Shown: positions 42,548 to 51,414, counted from the first letter of the stretch. The stretch is 58,793 nt of DNA from Bordetella parapertussis (GCA_945890735.1 CAMDCZ010000008.1:1-58793); one strand, 5' to 3'. The notes: a model not told the origin generated them from the letters alone. Numbers and translations: made by a program.

Positions 42548-42880
42548 TCAGTGGGTGGTGAAGACCAGGGGCAAGCCGGCTTGGCGGCTGGCGTCTTGGT
42601 TGAGTTGGGCCCAAAACTCCCCTTGCCCTTTGGTGTCTTGCCAATGCTGGCCATCAAACCGGTAGTGGTAACCACCACTTTGCGCTGCCAGCCAGACCTC
42701 TTGCAAGGGCTTTTGCAAATTCACAATGATTTGGCTGCGGTTGGCAAAGGTCAGGGTGACCATGCCGCCCACCCTTTGGTTGTCGATGTCATTGTCAGCA
42801 TCCTGGTTCAAACGGTCACACGCTGTTTCGAGTTGCTCAAGCAAGGCTTCGGCGTGGTTCAAATAGTCAAGGTCGGTCAT
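42548..42880 (-). CDS. cyaY: iron donor protein CyaY (frataxin)
   Basis: Bacterial frataxin, 110 residues, modulating iron supply and IscS activity in Fe-S cluster synthesis. The acidic N-terminal helix (DLDYLNHAEALLEQLETACD, then NQDADNDID) and the sheet GMVTLTFANRSQIIVNLQKP, QEVWLAAQSGGYHYR are typical. The ATG at 42880 removes a spurious upstream extension. Confidence 0.95.
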   Translation of the reverse strand: MTDLDYLNHAEALLEQLETACDRLNQDADNDIDNQRVGGMVTLTFANRSQIIVNLQKPLQEVWLAAQSGGYHYRFDGQHWQDTKGQGEFWAQLNQDASRQAGLPLVFTTH

Positions 42881-42953
42881 GGGAACGGGTCGCTGGCTGG
42901 AAAGTGGAAGGTCGCTTGGCTGCTTGAGCCAAGTGGCTGGGTACAATTTCACG

Positions 42954-43112
42954 ATGAAAAAACCGATTCTAGGCAGGCTGCTTGTCCTTGCATGGGGCAT
43001 GGCCTTGTTGCTTTCAGCCTGTGGTCAAAAGGGGGATCTTTTCATTCCCACCGACCCTGAGGCCAAAGACCGCGCTCAGTTCCCCCAAATTTTGCTGCCC
43101 CCCACACCATGA
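42954..43112 (+). CDS. lptM: small lipoprotein LptM (YifL-like)
   Basis: 52-residue lipoprotein with signal and lipobox LLSACGQKGDLF (Cys at about residue 21), the hallmark of LptM, which aids disulfide maturation of the LptD-LptE LPS translocon. The C-terminus is Pro-rich. It is divergent from cyaY and its stop overlaps lysA by 4 bases, the usual gene order. Confidence 0.9.
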   Translation: MKKPILGRLLVLAWGMALLLSACGQKGDLFIPTDPEAKDRAQFPQILLPPTP

Positions 43113-44383
43113 GCAACCCCCTGCCCGGCTCCCCGTTTCTGGCCTACCGAGATGCCCAGCTGCACCTAGAGCAAGTGCGCTTGCAAGACCTGGCGCAGCA
43201 ACACGGCACCCCCCTGTTTGTGTACTCCAAAGCCGCCATGCTGGCAGCCTTGGCTGCCTACCAACGCGCCTTCCAAGGCCGCCAAGCGCGTATCCACTAT
43301 GCGATGAAAGCCAATTCCTCGCTGGGCGTGTTGCAGGTGTTTGCCCAAGCCGGCTGCGGTTTTGACATCGTCTCCATCGGCGAGTTGCAGCGCGTGTTGG
43401 CCGCTGGCGGACAAGCGTCCAAGGTGATTTTTTCGGGTGTAGGCAAAAGCCGGGCTGAAATGCAGCAGGCCTTGCAAGCAGGCATCGCTTGTTTCAATGT
43501 CGAGAGCGAACCCGAGTTGGATGTGCTCAGCAGCGTGGCGGTGTCGTGCGGCTTGGTCGCCCCGGTGAGCATCCGCGTCAACCCCAACGTCGACCCGAAA
43601 ACCCACCCCTATATTTCCACTGGCCTCAAGGGCAACAAATTCGGCATCGCCCATGACCGCACCTTGCAAGCCTACCAACACGCCGCTTCGCTGCCTGGTT
43701 TGAACATCGTGGGCATTGATTGCCACATCGGCTCCCAAATCACCACCAGCGAGCCCTACATGGACGCCTTGGACCGGGTGCTTGATTTGGTCGAACACAT
43801 TGAAGCCGCCGGCATCCCGATCCACCACCTCGACTTTGGGGGCGGCTTAGGCATTGACTACAACGGCGACACGCCGCCGGCGGCCGATGCGCTGTGGGCG
43901 CAGTTGCTGGCCCGCTTAGACGCCCGCGGTTTTGGCGATCGGCAAATCATGATCGAGCCAGGGCGCTCGCTGGTGGGCAATGCCGGCGTGTGCTTGACCG
44001 AGGTGCAGTTCATCAAGCCGGGCGAGCAAAAAAACTTTTGCATCGTGGACGCGGCCATGAACGACCTGCCCCGCCCCGCGATGTACGAGGCCTTTCACCA
44101 AATCGTGCCCCTGCACACCCATGCGAGCGAGCCGATGGTGTACGACGTGGTCGGCCCCGTGTGCGAAAGCGGGGACTGGCTGGGCCGTGACCGAGCTTTG
44201 CATGTGAAAGCCGGTGAGATGCTGGCGGTGCTCTCCGCCGGGGCTTACTGCATGAGCATGTCCAGCAACTACAACAGCCGAGGCCGCGCGGCCGAGGTGT
44301 TGGTGGATGGCGCTGCCACGCATGTCATTCGGCAACGAGAAACCGTGCAAGACCAAATGCGCGGCGAGCACTTGGTTGACTGA
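43109..44383 (+). CDS. lysA: diaminopimelate decarboxylase LysA
   Basis: Last step of lysine synthesis, decarboxylating meso-diaminopimelate with PLP. The 424-residue protein has the PLP lysine in IHYAMKANSSLGVL, CHIGSQI, a GGGLGIDY phosphate loop, EPGRSLVGNAG and the active-site Cys in VCESGDWLGRD. Its stop TGA abuts the convergent msrQ stop, the two together reading TGATCA at 44381-44386. Confidence 0.97.
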   Translation: MSNPLPGSPFLAYRDAQLHLEQVRLQDLAQQHGTPLFVYSKAAMLAALAAYQRAFQGRQARIHYAMKANSSLGVLQVFAQAGCGFDIVSIGELQRVLAAGGQASKVIFSGVGKSRAEMQQALQAGIACFNVESEPELDVLSSVAVSCGLVAPVSIRVNPNVDPKTHPYISTGLKGNKFGIAHDRTLQAYQHAASLPGLNIVGIDCHIGSQITTSEPYMDALDRVLDLVEHIEAAGIPIHHLDFGGGLGIDYNGDTPPAADALWAQLLARLDARGFGDRQIMIEPGRSLVGNAGVCLTEVQFIKPGEQKNFCIVDAAMNDLPRPAMYEAFHQIVPLHTHASEPMVYDVVGPVCESGDWLGRDRALHVKAGEMLAVLSAGAYCMSMSSNYNSRGRAAEVLVDGAATHVIRQRETVQDQMRGEHLVD

Positions 44384-44986
44384 TCAAGGCCTGCGCCACC
44401 ACCATACACGCCAGGCCATCAAACCGCTGAGCAAGGCGGCGTAAACCCAGACCTCAGCGAAGTTGTTTTTGCCTGCTCGCATCCAGAAAAAATGCAGCAC
44501 CGACAACAGGGCAGACACATACACCACGCGGTGCAGCATTTGCCAACGCCGCCCACCCAAGGCTTTGACCGACAGGTTGTTCGAGGTCAGTGCCAAGGGC
44601 AGCATCAGCAACCAAGCCGACATGCCCAACCAAATGAAGGGCCGCTGGAGGATGTCGCGCCAGATGTCAGACAGCACCAAGCCTTGGTCAAACCAGGCGT
44701 AACACAGCAAATGCACACAGGCATAAACAAACGTGGCCACACCCAGGGTGCGCCGCAGGCGCAGCAAGCCGGGGGCTTTGAGCAACACACGCAAGGGGGT
44801 GATGGCCAACACCAGACACAGGCCGCGCAAGGTCCAGTCACCCGTGCTGCGGCTCAAGGCCTCGGCTGGGTTGGCACCCAAGAGGTCGTGGAAGGCGGCA
44901 TACACCAGCCATGCCATGGGCAGCGCCAGCACCAGCGCCAGCAGTGGTTTGGCCCAGGGTGACAACAAGGCAAGGCGCCAATGCAT
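44384..44986 (-). CDS. msrQ: heme-binding membrane subunit MsrQ
   Basis: Inner-membrane heme b protein that passes electrons from the respiratory chain or flavin reductase to MsrP, 200 residues with about six helices. Heme-ligand type His residues are in VHLLCYAWFDQG, RRWQMLHRVVYVS and LSVLHFFWMRAG. It lies 6 bases after msrP. Confidence 0.93.
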   Translation of the reverse strand: MHWRLALLSPWAKPLLALVLALPMAWLVYAAFHDLLGANPAEALSRSTGDWTLRGLCLVLAITPLRVLLKAPGLLRLRRTLGVATFVYACVHLLCYAWFDQGLVLSDIWRDILQRPFIWLGMSAWLLMLPLALTSNNLSVKALGGRRWQMLHRVVYVSALLSVLHFFWMRAGKNNFAEVWVYAALLSGLMAWRVWWWRRP

Positions 44987-44992
44987 GGGGAA

Positions 44993-45985
44993 TCAGAAGT
45001 TTTTGGTCAGGTCCATGCCGGCATACAACTGACCCACCTGGGGTTCGTAGCCGTTGAACATCAGGGTCTTGGTTTTCTTGGCGAACAAGCCGCCGTCGCC
45101 GATGCGTCGCTCAGTGGCTTGGCTCCAACGGGGGTGGTCTACGCTTGGGTTGACATTGGAATAAAAGCCGTATTCGTGCGCTGCCGCTTTGTTCCAAGCC
45201 GTGGCAGGCTGCTTGTCGGTGAAACGGATTTTCACCAGGCTTTTGGCGCTTTTGAAACCGTACTTCCAAGGCACCACCAAACGCACCGGGGCGCCGTTTT
45301 GCTTGGGCAGCACTTCACCATACATGCCGAAGGTCAACAAGGTCAGTGGATGCATCGCTTCGTCCATGCGCAGTCCCTCGGTGTAGGGCCAGCTCAGGAC
45401 GCGAGAGCCGACATAAGGCATGGTTTTGGGGTCGGCCAGGGTGACGAACTCCACATACTTGGCGCTGCCCAGGGGTTCCACCCGTTTGATCAGGGCCGAC
45501 AGCGAGTACCCCACCCAAGGAATCACCATGGACCAACCTTCGACGCAGCGCATGCGGTAAATCCGTTCTTCCATCGGGCTGAGTTTGAGCAGGTCTTCCA
45601 AGGCCATGCGCCCGGGTTTTTTGACCAGCCCTTCAATCTCCACGCTCCAAGGCGAGGTGACGAGTTTGTGCGCCTGCTCAGCAGGGTCGCTTTTATCGGT
45701 GCCGAATTCGTAGAAGTTGTTGTAGGTGGTCGCGTCTTTGTAAGCGGTGATTGCCTCGGCCGTGCGGGCGGCCGGGACACCCGAGGGCACCGGGTTCAAG
45801 GGTGGCAACACGCCTGCGCGGGGCGTGGTTTGCGCCGACACCGGTCCGGCAGACATACCGGCGGCCGACGCCAGGCCCAGCATGCCTGCTTGCAAAAAAT
45901 GCCTGCGTTGTGCATACACCTCGGGCGGCGTGACCTCGCTGCTGGCGGGCTGGTTGAAACCGTCTGTGAAAGTCTTGATCAACAT
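44993..45985 (-). CDS. msrP: periplasmic methionine-sulfoxide reductase catalytic subunit MsrP
   Basis: Molybdopterin enzyme that reduces oxidised Met in periplasmic proteins. The 330-residue precursor has a Tat signal (AQRRHFLQAGMLGLASAAG, residues 25-43), the molybdenum-ligand Cys in MRCVEGWSMVIPWVGY and VRLVVPWKYGFKSAKS. The ribosome-binding site CAGGAG precedes ATG 45985. The operon is msrP-msrQ. Confidence 0.96.
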   Translation of the reverse strand: MLIKTFTDGFNQPASSEVTPPEVYAQRRHFLQAGMLGLASAAGMSAGPVSAQTTPRAGVLPPLNPVPSGVPAARTAEAITAYKDATTYNNFYEFGTDKSDPAEQAHKLVTSPWSVEIEGLVKKPGRMALEDLLKLSPMEERIYRMRCVEGWSMVIPWVGYSLSALIKRVEPLGSAKYVEFVTLADPKTMPYVGSRVLSWPYTEGLRMDEAMHPLTLLTFGMYGEVLPKQNGAPVRLVVPWKYGFKSAKSLVKIRFTDKQPATAWNKAAAHEYGFYSNVNPSVDHPRWSQATERRIGDGGLFAKKTKTLMFNGYEPQVGQLYAGMDLTKNF

Positions 45986-46002
45986 GCATCACTCCTGAAA
46001 TG

Positions 46003-46028
46003 AAAAAAGGCTGGCACCCGGCCAGCCT
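46003..46028 (-). terminator. rho-independent terminator of cytochrome c4
   Basis: On the minus strand AGGCTGG (46028-46022) pairs with CCAGCCT (46014-46008) around a 7-base loop and is followed by six T (46008-46003). It lies 25 bases past the cytochrome stop and just upstream of msrP, so msrPQ needs its own promoter or read-through. Confidence 0.85.
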
Positions 46029-46052
46029 CAGAAACAACGGCCATCCGGCTGA

Positions 46053-46682
46053 TCAGTTCAAACCAGCCATGTAGTCGGCCAAGGCTTTGATCTCGCGGTC
46101 GTTCAATTTGGCGGCCACTTGGTTCATTTGAAGGCTGTTTTTACGCACGCCGTCACGGAACTGGGTTAACTGGGACACGGTGTAGTCGGCGTGTTGGCCG
46201 CTCAAACGGGGATATTGCGAGGGAATGCCCGCGCCGGTGGGGCTGTGGCAACCGGCACAGGCGGGGATTTGGCGGTCAGCGATGCCGCCACGGTAGATCT
46301 TTTCACCCAGGGTGGCGAGTTCTTTGTCTTTGGCGAAACCTGGCTTGGCCTTGGTGCTGCTCAGGTAAGCAGCGACATTGCGCATGTCTTCTTCGCTCAA
46401 ACCGGCTGCAAAACCAGCCATGACGGGGTTAGCACGTTTGCCGGATTTGTATTCAGCCAGCTGCTTGGCCAGGTATTCGGGGTGCTGTTGAGACAGCTTG
46501 GGATAAGCGGGCGTGGCGGAATTGCCTTCTGCGCCATGGCAGGAAGCGCAAACACCGTTGAAGACAGCAGCACCCTTGGCGGCATCGGCTTTGGGGGCGG
46601 CAGGGGCAGCACCTTCGGCGTGGACAGACAAGAAAATGGCCGAGAGGGCAACGGACAAGAGCAAACGGGCTGGCAAAGTCAT
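46053..46682 (-). CDS. diheme cytochrome c4-type protein
   Basis: Periplasmic diheme cytochrome c, 209 residues, a likely electron carrier to terminal oxidases. A signal peptide ends near SVHAEG; the two heme sites are CASCH (45-49) and CAGCH (142-146), in two similar halves with distal Met in NPVMAGFAAG and NSLQMNQVA. The ATG at 46682 is used; an ATG at 46712 would lengthen the signal region. It diverges from engB. Confidence 0.92.
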   Translation of the reverse strand: MTLPARLLLSVALSAIFLSVHAEGAAPAAPKADAAKGAAVFNGVCASCHGAEGNSATPAYPKLSQQHPEYLAKQLAEYKSGKRANPVMAGFAAGLSEEDMRNVAAYLSSTKAKPGFAKDKELATLGEKIYRGGIADRQIPACAGCHSPTGAGIPSQYPRLSGQHADYTVSQLTQFRDGVRKNSLQMNQVAAKLNDREIKALADYMAGLN

Positions 46683-46763
46683 GGCGTTGGGGGTGTTTAA
46701 TAGTTCGACCATGATTCTACAATGCACCCCTGCACCCTCGGGGTGCGTACAAAGAAAAACCTC

Positions 46764-47438
46764 ATGGCCACTCCCTCCCCCGCAGATGACGCGGCGCACA
46801 CTGACCGCGTCAAGCAAGCCGTGGGCTGGCTGCACACCGCCCGTTTTCTGACCACGGCGGCCCAACTCCACCATTTACCGGCCTACCAACAGCCCGAAAT
46901 CGCCTTTGTGGGCCGCTCCAACGCGGGCAAATCCACCTGCATCAATGTGCTGACCCAACAGCGCCAGCTGGCCTACGCCTCCAAAACCCCCGGTCGCACC
47001 CAGCACATCAACCTGTTCGCGCTGGGCCGGCAAAACCAAACCGACGCGGTGCTGGCCGATTTGCCCGGCTACGGCTATGCCGCCGTGCCCAAGGCCGACA
47101 AGGTGCGCTGGCAGCGGGTGATGGCCAATTACCTGATGACCCGCGACAACCTCAAGGGCGTGGTGCTGCTGTGCGACCCCCGCTTGGGGGTGACCGAGCT
47201 GGATGAGATCTTGCTCGAGGTGATCCGACCCAAGGTGGAAGATGGCCTGAAGTTCATGATGCTCTTGACCAAGTCGGACAAGCTCAACCGCACCGAGGCT
47301 GACAAAGCCTTGTCGATCGCCAAATTGCAGTCGGGTGGTGGTCAAGCGCATTTGTTTTCTGCCCTGAAGAAAAAGGGGGTGGAAGAGGTCAGCCTCCAGC
47401 TCTGGGATTGGACCCACCCCGACACCCCAACCGCATGA
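46764..47438 (+). CDS. engB: ribosome biogenesis GTPase EngB (YihA/YsxC)
   Basis: Essential GTPase for late large-subunit assembly, 224 residues. G1 is GRSNAGKST, switch region TPGRTQHINLF, G3 DLPGYGYA and G4 TKSDKL. ATG 46764 starts MATPSPADDAAH; the frame upstream is not needed. The stop overlaps the next gene start (ATGA). Confidence 0.95.
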   Translation: MATPSPADDAAHTDRVKQAVGWLHTARFLTTAAQLHHLPAYQQPEIAFVGRSNAGKSTCINVLTQQRQLAYASKTPGRTQHINLFALGRQNQTDAVLADLPGYGYAAVPKADKVRWQRVMANYLMTRDNLKGVVLLCDPRLGVTELDEILLEVIRPKVEDGLKFMMLLTKSDKLNRTEADKALSIAKLQSGGGQAHLFSALKKKGVEEVSLQLWDWTHPDTPTA

Positions 47439-48367
47439 TCACCGAGCAACGCGTTCACCTGCCCCACGGCATCGACTTGCAATGCCGAGTCGCTGGCAAC
47501 CCAGAACGGCCGCTGATGGTGTTTTTGCATGGCTTTCCCGAAGCCGCGTTTGTGTGGGATGGGTTGCTGACCCATTTTTCCCAAGCTGCGCATGGCGGTT
47601 ATTTTTGCGTGGCGCCGAACATGCGAGGCTATGGCGATTCCAGCGCACCCCTTGACCTCAAGGCCTACCGCGCCAAGCATTTGGTGCAAGACATCGCCGC
47701 TTTGGCGCAGTCCTTTTCCGCCGAGCCTTGTGTGTTGGTGGCGCACGACTGGGGCGGTGCCGTGGCTTGGAACCTGGCCAACCAACTTCCCTCGCGACTC
47801 AAAGGCTTGGTCATTGTCAATTCACCGCACCCCGGCACGTTTTTGCGCGAACTGCAAAGCAGCCCCGAGCAACAGTCGTCCAGCGCCTACATGAATTTCT
47901 TGATCCGCCCGGACGCCGAAAGCCTGCTCGCCGAGGACGACTACCGCCGCTTGTGGGCGTTTTTCACCAACATGGGCGCGGCTGACGGCTCCCATGCCTG
48001 GCTGACCGAAGCAGTGAAACAGCAGTACCGCCAAGTGTGGGGCAAAGGCTTGACCGGTGCGCTCAACTACTACCGCGCCTCACCCCTGCGGCCACCACGC
48101 GACGGCGATGCAGCGGCCAATGCCATCGAGCTGCCCCTGGAGATGCTGCAAGTTCATGTGCCCACTTTGGTGATTTGGGGCATGCAAGACATCGCCTTGC
48201 CGCCCGGTCTCATAGATGGTCTGGACGCTTATGTGCCTGATTTGACTTTGCACCGCATCGAAGAAGGCACCCATTGGTTGGTGCACGAGCAACCCACGCG
48301 GGTCGCCCAACTCATTGAGGACTGGTTGGCTCGTACACCGACGCCTCGCCCGCCGGCCGGCTCTTGA
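47435..48367 (+). CDS. alpha/beta hydrolase, epoxide-hydrolase-like
   Basis: 310-residue soluble hydrolase. The oxyanion region is FLHGFPEAAFVWDG, the nucleophile is Asp in VAHDWGGAVAW, the acid Asp is in WGMQDIAL and the His is in EGTHWLVHEQP. An Asp nucleophile in HDWGG with HGFPE points to epoxide or haloalkane-type hydrolase rather than an esterase. The lid (about 140-220) contains two Tyr that could activate an epoxide (NYYRAS). Translation is coupled to engB, but the last 56 bases overlap an acyltransferase on the other strand. Confidence 0.87.
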   Translation: MITEQRVHLPHGIDLQCRVAGNPERPLMVFLHGFPEAAFVWDGLLTHFSQAAHGGYFCVAPNMRGYGDSSAPLDLKAYRAKHLVQDIAALAQSFSAEPCVLVAHDWGGAVAWNLANQLPSRLKGLVIVNSPHPGTFLRELQSSPEQQSSSAYMNFLIRPDAESLLAEDDYRRLWAFFTNMGAADGSHAWLTEAVKQQYRQVWGKGLTGALNYYRASPLRPPRDGDAAANAIELPLEMLQVHVPTLVIWGMQDIALPPGLIDGLDAYVPDLTLHRIEEGTHWLVHEQPTRVAQLIEDWLARTPTPRPPAGS

Positions 48368-49190
48368 AACGTTTGTGCACCCAGTAGTACTGCTCGGGTG
48401 CCACGCGCACCGCCTTTTCAATGTCATCGTTCATGCGCTGGGTGTCTGCTGACAAATCATCACTGGGGAAATCGGCCCACTGCGGCCCCATCTCCAAGGT
48501 GTAGCCGCTGGGCGTCAAGCGGGTGACCACGGTGCAGACCCGGGCTTGGCCGATTTTGGCAAAGCGCGGCAGCGAGGTCAGCGTGGCGGCTTTCACGCCA
48601 AAAAAACACGCCCACACCGCGCCCTCGATGCCGAAATCCATGTCGGGCGAGAAATGCAACCGCTGGCCTTGACGCAGCGCTTTGAGCAAAGGTTGCGGTC
48701 CTTCTTGGCGCGCCACCGACCACAAGCGTCCGGTGCGGTTGCGCCCCCGCATCATCCAGTCTTGCGCATGCTGGTCACTCAGCGGGACATAGACACAGGC
48801 CATGCGCACCTGTTGCAGCAAGGTCAAGGCAATCCCACCGGCATCCAAGCCCACCATGTGGGGCGCCAGCATGATCAGGGGCGAGGGGTCTTGCAACAGC
48901 TGCAGCTCACCGGTGCATTCCAAGCGTTGCCTCACCACACGCTCTGGTGCATGCCACAGCCAAGCTCGGTCGAGCAAAGACTGAGCCACCAAGACGAAAT
49001 GCTTTTGCGCAAGCGCACGGCGATGGGCCGGCTCGCGCTCGGGCCAACACAAAGCCAGGTTGGTCGAGACCACGTGGCCGCGTCGCTCAGACACATGGAA
49101 CAACACCTGTCCGAGCAACCAGCCCAAGGCCCGCAACCAAGACAGCGGCAGCCAGGACAAAGCCTGCATCAAGATCGCCAGGGGATTCAT
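48312..49190 (-). CDS. lipid A biosynthesis acyltransferase, LpxL/HtrB family (second copy)
   Basis: Inner-membrane lipid A late acyltransferase, 292 residues. The HX4D site is APHMVGLD, with FSPDMDFGIEGAVWACFFG and VCTVVTRLTPSGYTLEMGP downstream. An N-terminal hydrophobic helix anchors it. It follows the other copy with an ATGA overlap. It may add the second secondary acyl chain, but this is only inferred from the pair. The 3' end overlaps the convergent hydrolase gene. Confidence 0.88.
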   Translation of the reverse strand: MNPLAILMQALSWLPLSWLRALGWLLGQVLFHVSERRGHVVSTNLALCWPEREPAHRRALAQKHFVLVAQSLLDRAWLWHAPERVVRQRLECTGELQLLQDPSPLIMLAPHMVGLDAGGIALTLLQQVRMACVYVPLSDQHAQDWMMRGRNRTGRLWSVARQEGPQPLLKALRQGQRLHFSPDMDFGIEGAVWACFFGVKAATLTSLPRFAKIGQARVCTVVTRLTPSGYTLEMGPQWADFPSDDLSADTQRMNDDIEKAVRVAPEQYYWVHKRFKSRPAGEASVYEPTSPQ

Positions 49191-50023
49191 GCCTGGCCCT
49201 CTTGGCGAGGCTGCTTGAAACGACCATACCCCCACAGGTATTGACCAGGGCTTTGGCGTATCAAGCGTTCCATGGCTTGGTTGAGTTGCAGCACGGCTTT
49301 GCCCATGTCGGGATCGAGGGCCTGGCCCAAAGGCTCGACATGGATGCAATAGCCTTTGGCCTGAGGCAAACGCTCACCCCATGCCAGCAGCACCTGGGCT
49401 TGGGTTTGCAATGCCAGCCGCGCAGCCAAGGTCATGGTGTAGGCCTCACGCCCCCACATGCGCGACCAGGTGCCCATGCCCTCGGGCGGGACCTGGTCAG
49501 GCAGCAAGCCAATGGCTTGGCCACGTCGCAGTGCTTTGAGCAATTGGCGCACACCGTCCATGTTGGTGGGCACGGCACGCATGTGTGCACGCTCGCGGGC
49601 ATGGCGCAAGAGTTCCCGCAGCCAGGCTTGGCGTGCCGGGCGGTAGAGCACCGTGATCGGCCCAAAGCGTGGACCCAAGTGCGCAGCGCAAGTGGGCGCG
49701 GTGATTTCATAGCAGCCCAAGTGCGGCGTCAAAAACAACACGCCTTGGCCTTTGGCGTAAGCGGCTTCGACGTGCTGCAAGCCGTTCCAAACAACTGGCA
49801 TGGGAGCGCCGAACCAGACCCGAAAGGATTCCAGGGTTTGACAGCCTGCAGCGCCCACAGCGGCGCGCACTTGGGCAAAGGGGTAGCCCGCTTGCGATGA
49901 CTGTGCTTTGAAGTGGCGCCGGTAAGTGGGTGACACGGCCCACACCAACCAACCCAGCATGAACCCCAAACGCTGCACCCAGGGCAACGGCAGGAAAGCC
50001 AAAAAACGAAACAGTCGGGTCAT
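49187..50023 (-). CDS. lipid A biosynthesis acyltransferase, LpxL/HtrB family (first copy)
   Basis: 278-residue partner of the gene above. The catalytic pair is HX4E in LTPHLGCYEITAP (Glu instead of Asp, accepted in this family), with LLPDQVPPEGMGTWSRMWGREAYTM as the second block. Signal-anchor helix near residues 5-25. It begins 201 bases from the divergent metK start. Confidence 0.88.
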   Translation of the reverse strand: MTRLFRFLAFLPLPWVQRLGFMLGWLVWAVSPTYRRHFKAQSSQAGYPFAQVRAAVGAAGCQTLESFRVWFGAPMPVVWNGLQHVEAAYAKGQGVLFLTPHLGCYEITAPTCAAHLGPRFGPITVLYRPARQAWLRELLRHARERAHMRAVPTNMDGVRQLLKALRRGQAIGLLPDQVPPEGMGTWSRMWGREAYTMTLAARLALQTQAQVLLAWGERLPQAKGYCIHVEPLGQALDPDMGKAVLQLNQAMERLIRQSPGQYLWGYGRFKQPRQEGQA

Positions 50024-50080
50024 GACGTTGGCAAATGCGGTTGGCGATGCAGGGCAGCAGGCTGGCTTGGAGTCTTTGAT

Positions 50081-50224
50081 TAGAATGCAGATTGTCGCTG
50101 AGTTAATGAAGCAACTTGCAGGGCGACACACTCGAAAGAGTCGACTGGTTCACCAGTCAGCTGCTAAAGCGTTCGCCAAACTCCTTGTTGGGCAACGCGT
50201 ACCAACATTCACAGGAGCAATCAC
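50081..50224 (+). promoter_or_regulatory. structured 5' leader of metK, possible cis-regulatory RNA
   Basis: The region from a weak -10 (TAGAAT 50081-50086, no good -35) to the ATG holds ordered helices: GGCGA at 50122-50126 with TCGCC at 50173-50177, enclosing a GAAA-capped ACTC/GAGT hairpin (50130-50141) and a strong GACTGGT/ACCAGTC hairpin (50143-50158). GCTGA (50097-50101) could alternatively pair with TCAGC (50157-50161), breaking the second hairpin. AGGAG at 50213-50217 is the ribosome-binding site. No T run is present, so any control would act on translation or RNA stability. It does not match the SAM or SAH riboswitch consensuses known to me. Confidence 0.45.
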
Positions 50225-51406
50225 ATGGCGAACGACTACCTATTCACTTCCGAATCCGTTTCAGAAGGTCACCCCGACAAAGTCGCTGACCAAATTTCTG
50301 ACGCGATCTTGGACGCTATTTTCAAACAAGACCCGCGCAGCCGCGTGGCCGCGGAAACACTGACCAACACCGGTTTGGTGGTGCTGGCTGGCGAGATCAC
50401 CACCAACGCACACGTGGACTACATCCAGGTGGCCCGCGACACGATCAAGCGCATCGGCTATGACAACACCGAGTACGGCATCGACTACAAGGGTTGCGCA
50501 GTCATGGTTTGCTATGACAAGCAGTCCAATGACATCGCCCAAGGCGTGGACCATGCGTCGGACGACCACCTGAACACCGGTGCTGGCGACCAGGGCTTGA
50601 TGTTTGGCTATGCCTGCAACGAAACCCCCGATTTGATGCCCGCGCCTATTTACTATGCGCACCGCTTGGTCGAGCGCCAAGCGCAACTGCGCCGCGACGG
50701 CCGCCTGCCCTTTTTGCGCCCCGACGCCAAGAGCCAAGTCACCATGCGTTACGTGGACGGCAAGCCCCACAGCATCGACACCGTGGTGTTGTCCACCCAA
50801 CACAGCCCTGACCAATCCGAGTCACAAACCAAAATGAAGGCGTCTTTCAACGAAGCCATCATTGAGGAAATCATCAAGCCCGTGTTGCCCAAAGAATGGC
50901 TCCAAGACACCCGCTACTTGATCAACCCGACCGGCCGTTTTGTCATTGGCGGCCCACAAGGTGATTGCGGTTTGACCGGTCGCAAAATCATCGTCGACAC
51001 CTACGGCGGCGCTTGCCCCCATGGCGGTGGTGCTTTCTCTGGCAAAGACCCCTCCAAGGTCGACCGTTCTGCAGCGTATGCCGCGCGTTATGTCGCCAAA
51101 AACCTGGTGGCTGCAGGCTTGGCCACGCAATGCCAGGTGCAAGTGGCATACGCGATTGGTGTGGCCAAACCCATGAACATCACGGTCAACACCCACGGCA
51201 CAGGCGTCATCCCTGACGACCAAATCGCCGCCTTGGTCAACGCGCATTTCGACCTGCGCCCCAAAGGCATCATCCAGATGCTCGACCTGCTGCGCCCGAT
51301 CTACGAAAAAACCGCTGCCTATGGTCACTTTGGCCGCGACGAGCCCGAGTTCACCTGGGAGCGCACCGACCGCGCTGCTGCCCTGAAATCGGCCGCAGGC
51401 AAGTAA
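50225..51406 (+). CDS. metK: S-adenosylmethionine synthetase MetK
   Basis: Makes SAM from ATP and methionine. The 393-residue protein has the methionine/ATP site GHPDKVADQISDAILD, GAGDQGLMFGYACNE, the hallmark GGGAFSGKDPSKVDRSAAY and KIIVDTYGGACPHGG. AGGAG precedes the ATG by 7 bases. It is alone on its strand, with the alkB gene convergent downstream. Confidence 0.97.
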   Translation: MANDYLFTSESVSEGHPDKVADQISDAILDAIFKQDPRSRVAAETLTNTGLVVLAGEITTNAHVDYIQVARDTIKRIGYDNTEYGIDYKGCAVMVCYDKQSNDIAQGVDHASDDHLNTGAGDQGLMFGYACNETPDLMPAPIYYAHRLVERQAQLRRDGRLPFLRPDAKSQVTMRYVDGKPHSIDTVVLSTQHSPDQSESQTKMKASFNEAIIEEIIKPVLPKEWLQDTRYLINPTGRFVIGGPQGDCGLTGRKIIVDTYGGACPHGGGAFSGKDPSKVDRSAAYAARYVAKNLVAAGLATQCQVQVAYAIGVAKPMNITVNTHGTGVIPDDQIAALVNAHFDLRPKGIIQMLDLLRPIYEKTAAYGHFGRDEPEFTWERTDRAAALKSAAGK

Positions 51407-51414
51407 ACCCCTGG

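Noticed and set aside
50081..50224. Naming the metK leader a known SAM or SAH riboswitch
   Set aside because: I could not match the conserved core of SAM-I, II, III, V or SAH types; only helices are visible.
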